DNA of 64,000 nt from Tunturiibacter empetritectus. Its GTDB lineage: Bacteria > Acidobacteriota > Terriglobia > Terriglobales > Acidobacteriaceae. The notes under the pieces are model-generated. The model saw only the letters and a program-made list of their open reading frames with translations, was not told where the DNA came from and did no database searches. The stretch lies in NCBI RefSeq assembly GCF_013410875.1, contig NZ_JACCCU010000001.1, positions 2,108,001-2,172,000 of the forward strand. Direction: 5' to 3'. The position numbers and the translations under genes were made by a program. The number at the start of each line of letters is the position of its first letter. The stretch's first letter is position 1. This document shows positions 31,552 to 39,917 of the stretch, piece after piece.

Positions 31552-32787
31552 TTATTTTCCGGTGTAGGGCGTCTTGAGGTAACGGTGGGCTGCGTCGGAT
31601 TGGGATTGATCGCCGCCTCCGGCTGAGGCTAGCTCGTATTGTTTGGTAGCTTCTTCGCGTTTGTGGAGGAGGTCGAACATCTCGCCGGCGTTGAGCTGGG
31701 CGCGACGGCGGATCCAGTCGCTGCAGGTTGGTTGGGCAGCGGCCTTGATGTAGTTCTGGGCGGCGGCGGCGATCTGGTTCTGGCCGCGCTGGGTGTCGGC
31801 AAGACCGAAGTAGGTCATGTGGAGGCGCGGCTCGATGAAGTAGCCGGGCTTTTTGGCGTCGGCGAGAATCGCGTTATAGAGAGTGATGGCTCCGGGACCG
31901 TTGCCGGAGTCCTTGGTGAGATTGGCCACCTCGAGGCGGAAGAGATAGTCGCGGGGATACTGATCGGCGAGGCCTTTCTGGACGGCGATGGCTTCGGCGT
32001 AGCGGGCATCGTGGCGCAGGAAGAGCGAGAGCGCGGTGCGGGACTCGATGGGCGTGACGATACCGTGGGCGGCGGATTCACGGAGGAGGTCGAGGCCTTT
32101 TTCTTTGTTGCCCCCTACGCCGGCGATTCCTACTAGCATGCGGACGAGGCGTGGGAGGCTGGCAACGGCGAACTGTTGGATACCCATAGCCATCTTGGCG
32201 TCGGCGTAGTCGGGGTCGATCTTGAGGGTAGCTTCGCTGTCGTTGCGGGAGGCAAGACCCTGACGGGCTGCGGCGACGTAACTGTGATCAACGAGCGTGA
32301 TGAAGGCGGCGTGCATGCCGCGGGCGTATCCGCGGGCGAAGTAGGCGTTGGCGTCGTTGGGATTGGCTTTAATCTGCTGATCGGCGAGGGCTACGGCCTG
32401 GTTTGTGAGGGATTCGATGCGGTCGCGGATGGGTGGGGGAACGGGGACGTTGCGTTTGGAGGTGAGGAAAGAGTCGTGGGCGTAGTAGGTGGTGTCGAGG
32501 AGATCCTGACGGTAGAGCTCACGGAAGACGAGGGTAAGCAGGATGTTGCCGGTGGCGATGACGCTTTGCGGATTGGCGCGCTGCACGGCCTCGAAGCGGG
32601 AGAGAGCGCCTTCATAGTCGAGGTCGTAGAAGTGCTCGAAGGCGTCGCGAACCTGGGGGGTGAGGTTGATGGGGTCGGTGTGGGCGGCAGGATTGTAGGA
32701 CTGCGAGTGGGAGGGAGCAGCCAGCGCGAGTGCGAGGAGGAGGCTGAAAGTTTTGACGCTGCGTTTTATAGTTCTTCTCCGGGCCAT
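31552..32787 (-). CDS. Secreted tetratricopeptide-type protein
   Basis: From ATG 32787 the 411-residue product has a signal peptide (KTFSLLLALALAAPSHSQ). The rest is built of helix pairs with TPR-like spacing: AFEHFYDLDYEGALSRFEAV, ANPNDANAYFARGYARGMHA, ALFLRHDARYAEAIAVQKGL, PRLHMTYFGLADTQRGQNQI and AAAAQNYIKAAAQP. It is probably periplasmic and a protein-interaction scaffold. I see no enzyme domain. The start is uncertain because no good ribosome-binding site precedes either candidate (32907 or 32787). Confidence 0.75.
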   Translation of the reverse strand: MARRRTIKRSVKTFSLLLALALAAPSHSQSYNPAAHTDPINLTPQVRDAFEHFYDLDYEGALSRFEAVQRANPQSVIATGNILLTLVFRELYRQDLLDTTYYAHDSFLTSKRNVPVPPPIRDRIESLTNQAVALADQQIKANPNDANAYFARGYARGMHAAFITLVDHSYVAAARQGLASRNDSEATLKIDPDYADAKMAMGIQQFAVASLPRLVRMLVGIAGVGGNKEKGLDLLRESAAHGIVTPIESRTALSLFLRHDARYAEAIAVQKGLADQYPRDYLFRLEVANLTKDSGNGPGAITLYNAILADAKKPGYFIEPRLHMTYFGLADTQRGQNQIAAAAQNYIKAAAQPTCSDWIRRRAQLNAGEMFDLLHKREEATKQYELASAGGGDQSQSDAAHRYLKTPYTGK

Positions 32788-32959
32788 GGGCTGCGAAGCG
32801 TTTAAGGAAGTTGGCAGCTTGCGATGCAGACTCTGATGCTGAGACTCATCTTTGATAGCGTACACGGAGTTGGACGCATGACATCGCAGACTGTACCCTG
32901 TGGGCATCGGGACGGACCGAGATGCAGCGGTATCCTTCTTTCAAACGGAAACGGATTTT

Positions 32960-33400
32960 ATGACACGGGTTGAGTTGCTTCAGTTACTAGTCGGGCAGGC
33001 GCGTAGCAACGGGTTCGAGTTCCGCAAATGGTATGTGGGGAAGCTTGGTTTGCCGTGGCAGAGCGCGCGGCATGCAGTGGAGATGCTGGCAGCGGAGCGG
33101 CGTTACTATGCGCTGCTGTTCTCGCATGAGTTTGCGTCGAGTTTCTGGAAGCCGGGGGAGTTGATGACCTTCCAGGTTCCAATGCAGTCGTTTACGCGCA
33201 GGATGAAGGACGGGTCGATCGGGACGGTGCAGCGGAAGGGATATACGCGACGGAGCGCGAGGGAGGATGCGTGGCTCTATCACCTGAAGGAGATGGCTGC
33301 TGCCGAAGAGCCGCTTCGTTATATGCGACGTTACCTGCGGGTCGAGGACGATCTGGAAGAAGAAAAGGCTGAGGCTGCGGTAGGTGAGTCGGAGGAATAA
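32960..33400 (+). CDS. Conserved hypothetical protein
   Basis: The 146-residue product starts MTRVELLQLLVGQARSNGFE, then FRKWYVGKLGLPWQSARHAV, FWKPGELMTFQVPMQSFTRR and ends in an acidic tail (VEDDLEEEKAEAAVGESEE). Cytosolic, no known motif. The clean ATG, compositional consistency and a bidirectional terminator at its stop support a real gene. I do not recognise its function. Confidence 0.7.
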   Translation: MTRVELLQLLVGQARSNGFEFRKWYVGKLGLPWQSARHAVEMLAAERRYYALLFSHEFASSFWKPGELMTFQVPMQSFTRRMKDGSIGTVQRKGYTRRSAREDAWLYHLKEMAAAEEPLRYMRRYLRVEDDLEEEKAEAAVGESEE

Positions 33401-33433
33401 ACCGCCGAGCTCGCGACCTTGAAACGGCGGTTT
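33399..33433. terminator. Bidirectional terminator between convergent genes
   Basis: AAACCGCCG (33399-33407) pairs with CGGCGGTTT (33425-33433), nine perfect pairs; the left arm includes the stop codon of the upstream gene. It separates the genes ending at 33400 (plus) and 33450 (minus). Confidence 0.75.
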
Positions 33434-33449
33434 CGAAATCTACTTTTTC

Positions 33450-34010
33450 TTACGCCTGGTGGGTTGGTCGATCGATGGGCGAAAGACTGTGGGCTTTGCG
33501 AATGGCGAGGATCTGCTTGAGGTGATGCTCGCCGTGAATGAGCTGGAACTTTCGCCACTGATTGACGTCGAGCGGGCCGAGGACTGCGTGGCTGGCAAAC
33601 TTGCATTTGGTTCCAAAGAACTCTTCCGCTTCAGCGCAGAGCAGGTCGAGGTGAGCGAGATGTTCGGCGGCGGCGGTGGTGAGCTCTTCGCCGCAGAGAG
33701 GATGGGCCGTGGGAGCAGGCGTCACCATGGGCGGAGCTTTGCGTCCGTGCGGGAAGTAGCCGAGACGGATAAGCGTGTACTGGCCGAGATGTTGGGGGAT
33801 GCTGGGCTTTGCGCGGGTGGGAGCTTGTTTGGCGAGTCGGGCGTTGAGAGCCAGCTCGGTGCCGGAGTAACTGAGCAGGAGATGCTCCATGATCTGCTGG
33901 ATGGTCCACTTATGGGGGCGCGAGGGTGGTTGGAGCTGGGTTTGAGCGGCGTCGAGTCCGCCGAGGGAGAAGGCGATCTCGCGCTGAAGGCGATGGAGGG
34001 TTGAGTTCAT
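33450..34010 (-). CDS. DinB/DUF1569-like protein
   Basis: The 186-residue product is a DinB-type four-helix bundle: IAFSLGGLDAAQTQLQ, KWTIQQIMEHLLLSYSGTEL (first metal-binding His), and LIHGEHHLKQILAIRKA near the C-terminus with the paired His residues. DinB-fold proteins bind a divalent metal, and several are thiol-dependent transferases; many are of unknown function. The middle loop (HGRKAPPMVTPAPTAHPL) is typical of DUF1569. Monocistronic. Confidence 0.85.
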   Translation of the reverse strand: MNSTLHRLQREIAFSLGGLDAAQTQLQPPSRPHKWTIQQIMEHLLLSYSGTELALNARLAKQAPTRAKPSIPQHLGQYTLIRLGYFPHGRKAPPMVTPAPTAHPLCGEELTTAAAEHLAHLDLLCAEAEEFFGTKCKFASHAVLGPLDVNQWRKFQLIHGEHHLKQILAIRKAHSLSPIDRPTHQA

Positions 34011-34105
34011 AAGACAGGACTACGTTACACCGGTTACAGACGTGGGGGCTAGTGTCTCTGCGGGTGTGCGGAGGAGATGGACTGGCAGGGATCTGCGGTG
34101 GCCGG

Positions 34106-34846
34106 TTACTTGAGTTGATCCAATGCCTTATGAGCTTCTTTCGCTCTTTCGCCATCGGGATCGAGCTTCAGGTAGGTCTGGAACTCGGCGATAGCCTCGT
34201 CTTTCTTCTTCATCTTTTGTGCGATCTCGGCGAGGGCGTAGTGCGCGGCTGAGTAGTCAGGCTGGGTTTTGACGGCGTCCTGGGCGCGAAGGTAGGCACC
34301 GGGAAGGTTATCGTCGCGCATATAGAACTTTGCGACTTTCAGGTCTTCGTCTACGCGCTCGTCGTCTGTTTGGACACGCTTGACCTTGGGGAGCTTGCGG
34401 TGGACGGAGCTGCCTTCGGTGCCTGGCTTCGGCATGTCGGTGTCGGGAACGGCGTCGGGGTCTGGGGTGGAGCTGGAGTCGGAGCTGCTGCTACTGCTGC
34501 TGGAGTCGTCGCCTGGAAGTCTGGGGGCGGGCGTTGTGGGAAAGGGATGCTCCTCTGCAGCTGAGGAGGGTTTTGTGGCGGGACTGGGGGAGTCGGGCGG
34601 AGGTGTTGGGGAAGAGTCTGAAGGGGTCGAAGGCTTTGCGGGGCTCCCGGGGAAGGGGAACTGTTCGGCGGTTGAGGGCTTCTTTACCGATGGCGGCGGG
34701 GAGCATGGCGTGGCGGGTTGAGATGTGTTTTGACCGGGAGCCGGGCATGGTGCGGGTGGGTTTTGCGCTGGCGTGGACTGGGCATGGCAGGCTGCGGAGA
34801 AGAGGAACACAGCGAGCGTTGCGCGGGTTTTAGAGCCGGTTGTCAT
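34106..34846 (-). CDS. Exported proline-rich TPR protein
   Basis: The 246-residue product has a signal peptide (LAVFLFSAACHAQ), a 110-residue Pro/Ser-rich low-complexity part (SPTPPPDSPSPATKPSSAAE, DDSSSSSSSSDSSSTPDP) and a C-terminal TPR unit (DLKVAKFYMRDDNLPGAYLR, AQDAVKTQPDYSAAHYALAE, EFQTYLKLDPDGERAKEAHK). The TPR part likely binds a partner at the envelope; the linker reaches across the periplasm. Function unknown. The Cys near the cleavage site (AACHAQ) could make it a lipoprotein, although the lipobox is weak. Confidence 0.8.
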   Translation of the reverse strand: MTTGSKTRATLAVFLFSAACHAQSTPAQNPPAPCPAPGQNTSQPATPCSPPPSVKKPSTAEQFPFPGSPAKPSTPSDSSPTPPPDSPSPATKPSSAAEEHPFPTTPAPRLPGDDSSSSSSSSDSSSTPDPDAVPDTDMPKPGTEGSSVHRKLPKVKRVQTDDERVDEDLKVAKFYMRDDNLPGAYLRAQDAVKTQPDYSAAHYALAEIAQKMKKKDEAIAEFQTYLKLDPDGERAKEAHKALDQLK

Positions 34847-34982
34847 GAGGTTCAGAGTTCTTATTCGGTACTTGGACGGTGTTGCGAGGTGGTTTGTTAT
34901 AGTCAGCTCACCTTGGCTGTTTCTCTGCCACTATTTTAACCGTTTTATTTTTATTATTTTATTGGATGGAACTTCTTTGACT

Positions 34983-35441
34983 ATGGTTGATGGGCTAATT
35001 ATTCGTTCTTCGTCGATTCATGCAGCGGGCTGTTATACCACGCGGGCGATCAAGAAAGGGAAGCGGGTCTGCGAGTATGACGGGCCGCGGTTTACTAAGG
35101 ACGAGGCGGACGACAGATATCAGGATCGGGATATTACCTACCTGTTCAGCTGCGGGGAGAATGGGTTGGTGATCGACGGGTTTGGTACGGCCATGTTTAT
35201 CAATCACTCTTGCGATCCAAACTGCGAGTCGGAGAACGTCGATGGTCGCGTGTTTGTGGTTGCGATCCGGGATATCGCCGCCGGCGAGGAGTTGACCTAT
35301 GAGTACAACCTCTACGACAGCGACGATGACGAGCAGAACTGCTATTGCGGAGCGACGAAGTGCCGGGGGACGATGTTCAGCGAGGCTGAGGTGAAGCGGC
35401 GGGCGCGGAAGGCTCGGGCTTTGGCTCGGACTGGGCGGTAG
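34983..35441 (+). CDS. SET-domain protein-lysine methyltransferase-like protein
   Basis: The 152-residue product is a compact SET domain with its post-SET Cys motif: SSIHAAGCYTTRAIKKGKRV, then INHSCDPNC (residues 73-81, the SAM-binding NHxC motif), EELTYEYNLYD (catalytic Tyr region) and CYCGATKCRG. All core residues of an active lysine methyltransferase are visible. A basic tail (EVKRRARKARALARTGR) follows. SET enzymes are typical of eukaryotes but stand-alone versions occur in bacteria, where targets are mostly unknown; ribosomal or nucleoid proteins are possible. ATG 34983 is preceded by an AT-rich stretch (34920-34975), unlike the flanking DNA. It lies alone upstream of dnaX. Confidence 0.88.
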   Translation: MVDGLIIRSSSIHAAGCYTTRAIKKGKRVCEYDGPRFTKDEADDRYQDRDITYLFSCGENGLVIDGFGTAMFINHSCDPNCESENVDGRVFVVAIRDIAAGEELTYEYNLYDSDDDEQNCYCGATKCRGTMFSEAEVKRRARKARALARTGR

Positions 35442-35495
35442 ATATAACTTCAAAAGCTAAAGGCGTGCTGCGCGCACGGCGCGATCTGCCATCGA

Positions 35496-35516
35496 GGCTG
35501 ACGCGCCTTCGGCGCC
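35496..35516 (+). repeat. Short dispersed hairpin repeat, copy 1
   Basis: GGCTGACGCGCCTTCGGCGCC, with GCGCC-TTC-GGCGC forming a hairpin. Close matches are at 42691-42712 and 47726-47746. Here it lies in the 167-base gap between the SET gene and dnaX. Confidence 0.65.
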
Positions 35517-35608
35517 ATTCGTTGCAGAGGATAAATGGCTGGGCGATGGGCGATACAATAGAGGCTGCGGACCGGTCGCGACAGTTGTGACTTCCCTATC
35601 TTTTCTAT

Positions 35609-37654
35609 ATGGCATATCAGGTACTTGCTAGGAAATACCGGCCCCAGCGTTTCGTAGATGTTGCGGGACAGGACCACGTGACCGTGACGCTGATGAATGC
35701 GCTGACACAGGGCCGCATCGCGCATGGTTATATCTTTAGCGGACATCGCGGCATTGGAAAGACGACTATTGCGCGAATCCTGGCGATGGCGCTGAACTGC
35801 CGGAATGCGATTGGGTCGGCGGTGCGGCCTACGGCAGAGCCCTGCGAGGTCTGCGAGAGCTGCACGGAGATCAAAGCAGGCAATGCGGTGGATGTGATTG
35901 AGATCGACGCAGCGACTAACCGCGGTATCGATGAGATTCGTGAGCTGCGGGATGCTGCGCGCTATCGGCCGGCTCGGGATAAGTACAAGATTTACATTCT
36001 GGATGAGGCGCACCAGATTACGGATGCGGCTTTCAATGCGCTGTTGAAGACGCTGGAAGAGCCGCCGGATCATATCGTCTTTATGATGGCGACGACGCAG
36101 CCGGAGGATATTCCGCAGACGGTGCGGTCGCGATGTCAGCACTTCAGCTTTCATGCGGTGAAGCTGGTGGACATTCTGGGTGAGTTGCGCGGCATTGCAG
36201 AGCGGGAGGGCGTAGATGCGGATGAGTCTGCGCTGAGTTTGCTGGCCGAGGCTGGCGATGGGTCGATGCGCGATGCGCTGTCGATTATGGACCAGGCGAT
36301 TGCGAGCGCACCGGTGGAAGACGGGCGAGCGCGGCTGGATGCGGGACAGATTCGGGAGCTGATGGGGACGGTTCCAAATGCGGTGTTTGAGCGGATACTC
36401 GAGGCGGTAGATGGAAATCGCAGCGCAGAGGTGATTACGGTTGCGAACCAGTTGCTGGATGCGGGAAACTCTCCGGCGCAGCTGGCACGGCAGTTTGTGA
36501 GGTATCTGCGGAATGCAGTGATTGCAAAGATTGCGGGGATCGGCGTGGATGGGGCCGGTGCGGATGGGGTTGCGGGGGAACTGCTGCAGATCTCGGCCGA
36601 TGAGCAGCGGCGTGCTGGGCGGTCGGCTGCGTTGTTCGGCGAAGAAGAGCTGACGCGATTTTTGCAGGTGATGCTGAGGACGTTTGATGAGTTGGGATAT
36701 CGGCAGGAGCAGCGGTTTCACTTCGAACTGGGACTGTTGAAACTGGTGCATCTGCGGCGGCTGTTGCCGATTGAAGAGGTGTTGAGCCAGTTCCCTGTTG
36801 GCGGCGGCTCGCGGCCTGGCCCGGGTGTGGCGACGGCGAGGACGGTGAGCTCGGCTTCCGCGCCTGCCAGGGGTCCGGTGAGCGGAGCTGCGACGGCGCG
36901 GGTGTTGGAGACGAGCACAACGGTGGCGAGCGCCAGACCGGCGTTTTCTCCGTTTGAAAAAGACCAGAGTAGAAATCGATTTGATGAGAAGGCGGTAGCG
37001 GCTGCACCGGTTGCAGTTTTGCCTGTGGCTCCTGTTGTGTCGATCGTTGCGCCGATGCCTATGCGTGTGGCTGTTCCGACACCAGCACCCGTGGCGACTC
37101 CTGCGGAGATGGTGCTGACTGACGGTGATGTGCTCGGAGCTGCGCTGATGGAGACTGGGGATTTGGCGGAGACGGCAGTTGTGGCTTTGCCGGTGTTCGT
37201 GCCGATTGAAGAAGCGGTGGCACAGAGTGCGGGCAGCTCTGATATGCAACCGACTTCGTTACATTCTTCGGAAGAGCTGCAGAGGGTGGCTGTTGATGCG
37301 TCGTCGGCTGCAAAGAATCAGGCGACAGCAGCGGATGCTCTGGCGGATGCAGAGTGGACCGTAACGGAGAACGAAATTCGGGTGCAGACGGAGCTTTCAA
37401 AGACGATGCTGCCGATGGTGATCAACGCGGAGGCAGAGAAGCTGGTAAAGACTGCACTGCGAGGTGCAGGTGCTGGAGCGTTGAAGCTGGTGCTACTGCC
37501 GGGCGTGAAGAGTGCTGACAGCGCAAAAAAGCCGAGGGCAGCGAAGAGTGGAAGCGTTCAGGCAAAGGCGTTGGAGCATCCAATTGTGCAGAGGGCGCAG
37601 ACGTTGTTCAATGCCGAGGTTCGGAATGTGATCGATCTGCGGGATAACGATTAG
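35609..37654 (+). CDS. dnaX: DNA polymerase III subunits gamma and tau
   Basis: The 681-residue product starts MAYQVLARKYRPQRFVDVAG and has the AAA+ clamp-loader core: Walker A GHRGIGKT (45-52), zinc module Cys64/79/82/85, Walker B ILDEAH (130-135) and the LKTLEEPP-SRC sensor region with TVRSRCQHF. It loads the beta clamp at the replication fork. The tail after residue 400 is Ala/Val/Pro-rich and long enough to be tau; whether a shorter gamma is made by frameshift is not visible (no A-rich slippery heptamer obvious). It heads the conserved dnaX-ybaB-recR order. Confidence 0.97.
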   Translation: MAYQVLARKYRPQRFVDVAGQDHVTVTLMNALTQGRIAHGYIFSGHRGIGKTTIARILAMALNCRNAIGSAVRPTAEPCEVCESCTEIKAGNAVDVIEIDAATNRGIDEIRELRDAARYRPARDKYKIYILDEAHQITDAAFNALLKTLEEPPDHIVFMMATTQPEDIPQTVRSRCQHFSFHAVKLVDILGELRGIAEREGVDADESALSLLAEAGDGSMRDALSIMDQAIASAPVEDGRARLDAGQIRELMGTVPNAVFERILEAVDGNRSAEVITVANQLLDAGNSPAQLARQFVRYLRNAVIAKIAGIGVDGAGADGVAGELLQISADEQRRAGRSAALFGEEELTRFLQVMLRTFDELGYRQEQRFHFELGLLKLVHLRRLLPIEEVLSQFPVGGGSRPGPGVATARTVSSASAPARGPVSGAATARVLETSTTVASARPAFSPFEKDQSRNRFDEKAVAAAPVAVLPVAPVVSIVAPMPMRVAVPTPAPVATPAEMVLTDGDVLGAALMETGDLAETAVVALPVFVPIEEAVAQSAGSSDMQPTSLHSSEELQRVAVDASSAAKNQATAADALADAEWTVTENEIRVQTELSKTMLPMVINAEAEKLVKTALRGAGAGALKLVLLPGVKSADSAKKPRAAKSGSVQAKALEHPIVQRAQTLFNAEVRNVIDLRDND

Positions 37655-37681
37655 GCACGAAGAGCAGGTTTGGGGGTGAGG

Positions 37682-38014
37682 ATGGATTTTTCTGATCTGG
37701 GTAAGATGAAAGAGATGATGGGGCAGGCGAAGCTGATGCAGGAGCAGATGGAGAAGAAGCTCGCTGCGACGGTGGTGGAAGCTTCAAGCGGCGGCGGGGT
37801 GGTGACGGTGCGGATGAATGGCAAGAAGGAAGTCCTTCGGGTAAAGATTGAGTCGACTGCGATGGGAAGTTCGGCAAGCGATCTGGAGTTGCTGGAGGAT
37901 CTGATTGCGGCGGCGGTGAATGAGGCGGGGCGGCGGGCCGATGAGGCGATGAAGTCGAGCGTGGCCGGAATGATGGGTGGGCTGGGCCTGCCGGATCTGC
38001 CGGGGTTGGGCTAG
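37682..38014 (+). CDS. YbaB/EbfC family nucleoid-associated protein
   Basis: The 110-residue product begins MDFSDLGKMKEMMGQAKLMQ and has the YbaB core with VVEASSGGGVVTVRMNGKKE, LEDLIAAAVNEAGRRADEAM and the Met/Gly-rich end (GMMGGLGLPDLPGLG). It binds DNA as a dimer and often sits between dnaX and recR, as here. The frame is open to TTG 37670; ATG 37682 is the usual start, with a GGGGGTG purine run upstream. The stop abuts the recR start codon. Confidence 0.94.
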   Translation: MDFSDLGKMKEMMGQAKLMQEQMEKKLAATVVEASSGGGVVTVRMNGKKEVLRVKIESTAMGSSASDLELLEDLIAAAVNEAGRRADEAMKSSVAGMMGGLGLPDLPGLG

Positions 38015-38638
38015 GTGGCTGGTTCGTTCCATGCAGCGCCGAGCCGCTTTGCGGAGCCGATGTCGCGGCTGATCGAGGAGTTGAGGAAGCTCCCTGGAAT
38101 TGGAAGCAAGAGTGCGCAGCGGCTGGCGTTTCATGTGCTGCGGTCCTCGGCGGAGGATGCCGAGGCTTTGTCAGTTGCGATCCGTGAGTTGAAGCTGCAT
38201 CTGCGGCTGTGCTCAGTCTGCAACAACATCACCGACGTCGATCCTTGTGGATATTGCACGAGTCCGGTGCGGAATCAGCGGGTGGTTTGCGTGGTGGAAG
38301 AGCCTACCAATATTGCGACGATTGAGAAGACGCGGAGTTATCACGGGGTGTATCACGTGCTGCATGGGACGCTGTCGCCGATTGGTGGAGTGGGCCCGGA
38401 GCAGTTGCTAATTGCGAATCTGCTGACCCGGTTGGCGGAGGTGGATGAGGTGATCCTTGCGACTTCGCCGACGACTGAGGGCGAGGCGACGGCTGGGTAT
38501 CTTGCGCTGGAGTTGCGCAAGACAAAGGGCGAGGTAAAGGTGACGCGGATTGCTACGGGAGTCCCGGCGGGGAGCGATATTGAATACGCCGATGAAGTGA
38601 CGATGACACGAGCGATGGAGGGACGGCGCGAGTTCTAG
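38015..38638 (+). CDS. recR: Recombination mediator RecR
   Basis: The 207-residue product has the RecR helix-hairpin-helix ([20 protein letters not shown]), the C4 zinc finger (Cys66, Cys69, Cys78, Cys81) and a Toprim domain ([40 protein letters not shown]). It works with RecF/RecO to load RecA at gaps. The GTG start follows directly on the ybaB stop; the conserved FAEPMSRLI segment before the HhH shows that starting at Met16 would truncate the domain. Confidence 0.96.
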   Translation: MAGSFHAAPSRFAEPMSRLIEELRKLPGIGSKSAQRLAFHVLRSSAEDAEALSVAIRELKLHLRLCSVCNNITDVDPCGYCTSPVRNQRVVCVVEEPTNIATIEKTRSYHGVYHVLHGTLSPIGGVGPEQLLIANLLTRLAEVDEVILATSPTTEGEATAGYLALELRKTKGEVKVTRIATGVPAGSDIEYADEVTMTRAMEGRREF

Positions 38639-38771
38639 CTGCATGACCTGAGATGATTTGCTTGTGTGGCTCGTTTTCTTGAGTGAACTCGCCTTCTTTG
38701 TCGCTCCCAAGATTAAGAATCGCTGAATGCCTCGTCAACACTGTGTAACAAGGCAGTGTTATAAAAACAGT

Positions 38772-39788
38772 ATGACTGTGAATAACGCGCTGTCCCGCCG
38801 CGGCTTTCTTCGACAGAGTTTTGCTTTTAGTGCGCTAGCCGGGCTTGGCAGTTTACCTTCTTTGGCTGGTGCGAAACCTGCGGGGTCCCGGGGTGGGTCG
38901 CGGTTGTTGATGGTGGGGGATTGGGGTTATGAGGACTTCCAGGCCCAGAGCCGCGTGGCCGCTGCGATGCAGGCGTATGTGCGGGAGCAGGGGTTCAGGA
39001 CCGAGGGGCTGCTTATGCTGGGGGATAACTGGTATGGGCCGTTGCCGGGCGGGGTGAAAGACCCGCGGTGGAAGACGCAGTTTGAGGAGATGTATCCGAA
39101 GAGCGTGTTCGACTGTCCGGCGTATGCAATTCCGGGCAACCATGACTACCAGACGATGCCGGCGAGCAAGGTGGCGGCGGAGCTAGAGTATGCGAAGGCA
39201 GGTAGGACGCGGTGGACGATGCCTTCGCTCTGGTACAGCTTTGAGTTTCCGGCGAAGAAGCCGTTGATGACGGTGATTGCGCTGGACAGCAACATGCCGC
39301 ACGAGGACGGCAAGCCGAACAAAGGAGAGAACTTTACCTTGACTCCAGCGCAGCAGGCGGATCAGTTGACCTGGCTGGCGGCGGAGTTGGAGAAGCCAAG
39401 GACGACTCCGTTTCTTATTGTGATGGGGCATCATCCGATCTTTTCGAATGGGCCGCATGGGGATCATAAGGTGCTGGTTCGGGACTGGGAGCCGCTACTA
39501 AGGAAGCATAAAGCTCATATGTATCTGGCCGGGCATGATCATGATATGCAGCATCTGGAGTTTGAGGGGCATCCTACTTCGTTTGTGTTGTCCGGTGGGG
39601 GTGGCGCGGACTTGTATCCTCTTGTGATTGATGAGGCTCAGCGTGGGCCTTATGCGCAGCGGGTTTATGGGTTCAGCGATCTTGAGGTTACTCCGGAGAC
39701 GCTTACGCTGAGGCATCTGGATGAGAAGGGGCGGTTGATCCACGCGTTTACTAAGAAGGTGGATGGGACGGTTACTAACTTCGCTTGA
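38772..39788 (+). CDS. Tat-exported metallophosphoesterase
   Basis: The 338-residue product has a twin-arginine signal (SRRGFLRQS then a hydrophobic stretch and AGAKP site). Metallophosphoesterase motifs follow: MVGDWGYED (D-x), MLGDNWYGPL (GDN), AIPGNHDYQTM (GNHD), MGHHPIFSNGPHG and AGHDHDMQHLE (GHDHxxH). This is the purple-acid-phosphatase-like set binding two metals in the periplasm. Substrate may be phosphomonoesters or diesters. ATG 38772 is chosen over an upstream start at 38727, which would extend the Tat n-region by 15 residues. Confidence 0.9.
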   Translation: MTVNNALSRRGFLRQSFAFSALAGLGSLPSLAGAKPAGSRGGSRLLMVGDWGYEDFQAQSRVAAAMQAYVREQGFRTEGLLMLGDNWYGPLPGGVKDPRWKTQFEEMYPKSVFDCPAYAIPGNHDYQTMPASKVAAELEYAKAGRTRWTMPSLWYSFEFPAKKPLMTVIALDSNMPHEDGKPNKGENFTLTPAQQADQLTWLAAELEKPRTTPFLIVMGHHPIFSNGPHGDHKVLVRDWEPLLRKHKAHMYLAGHDHDMQHLEFEGHPTSFVLSGGGGADLYPLVIDEAQRGPYAQRVYGFSDLEVTPETLTLRHLDEKGRLIHAFTKKVDGTVTNFA

Positions 39789-39814
39789 ATACTGCTTGCG
39801 CTTCGCGCCGTATC

Positions 39815-39912
39815 GTCCTGCCGGACGGGCTCCCTGCGCGGGAGGCGGTCACTTCGTGACGTGTGTACCGGTCTCGATGGGTTAGGAGTGTGGGTCCTCC
39901 CTTTGGTCGGAA
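39815..39912 (+). repeat. Dispersed repeat copy B (long form)
   Basis: GTCCTGCCGGACGGGCTCCC and TGCGCGGGAGGCGGTCACTTC with GTGAC (39815-39860), followed after a less conserved part by GGTCCTCCCTTTGGTCGGAA (39893-39912). Copy F at 61874-61973 has both blocks at a similar distance, so the unit is about 100 bp. It fills the gap between convergent genes ending at 39788 and 39918. Confidence 0.8.
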
Positions 39913-39917
39913 GAAAA

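Noticed and set aside
35442..35608. Possible small SRP RNA upstream of dnaX
   Set aside because: The conserved SRP helix 8 motif with its GNRA-type loop is not visible; the gap contains a hairpin repeat instead.
35450..37249. A 599-codon open frame antisense to dnaX
   Set aside because: It mirrors the GC-rich third positions of dnaX, has His/Arg/Gln-rich composition typical of antisense shadows and no family motif.
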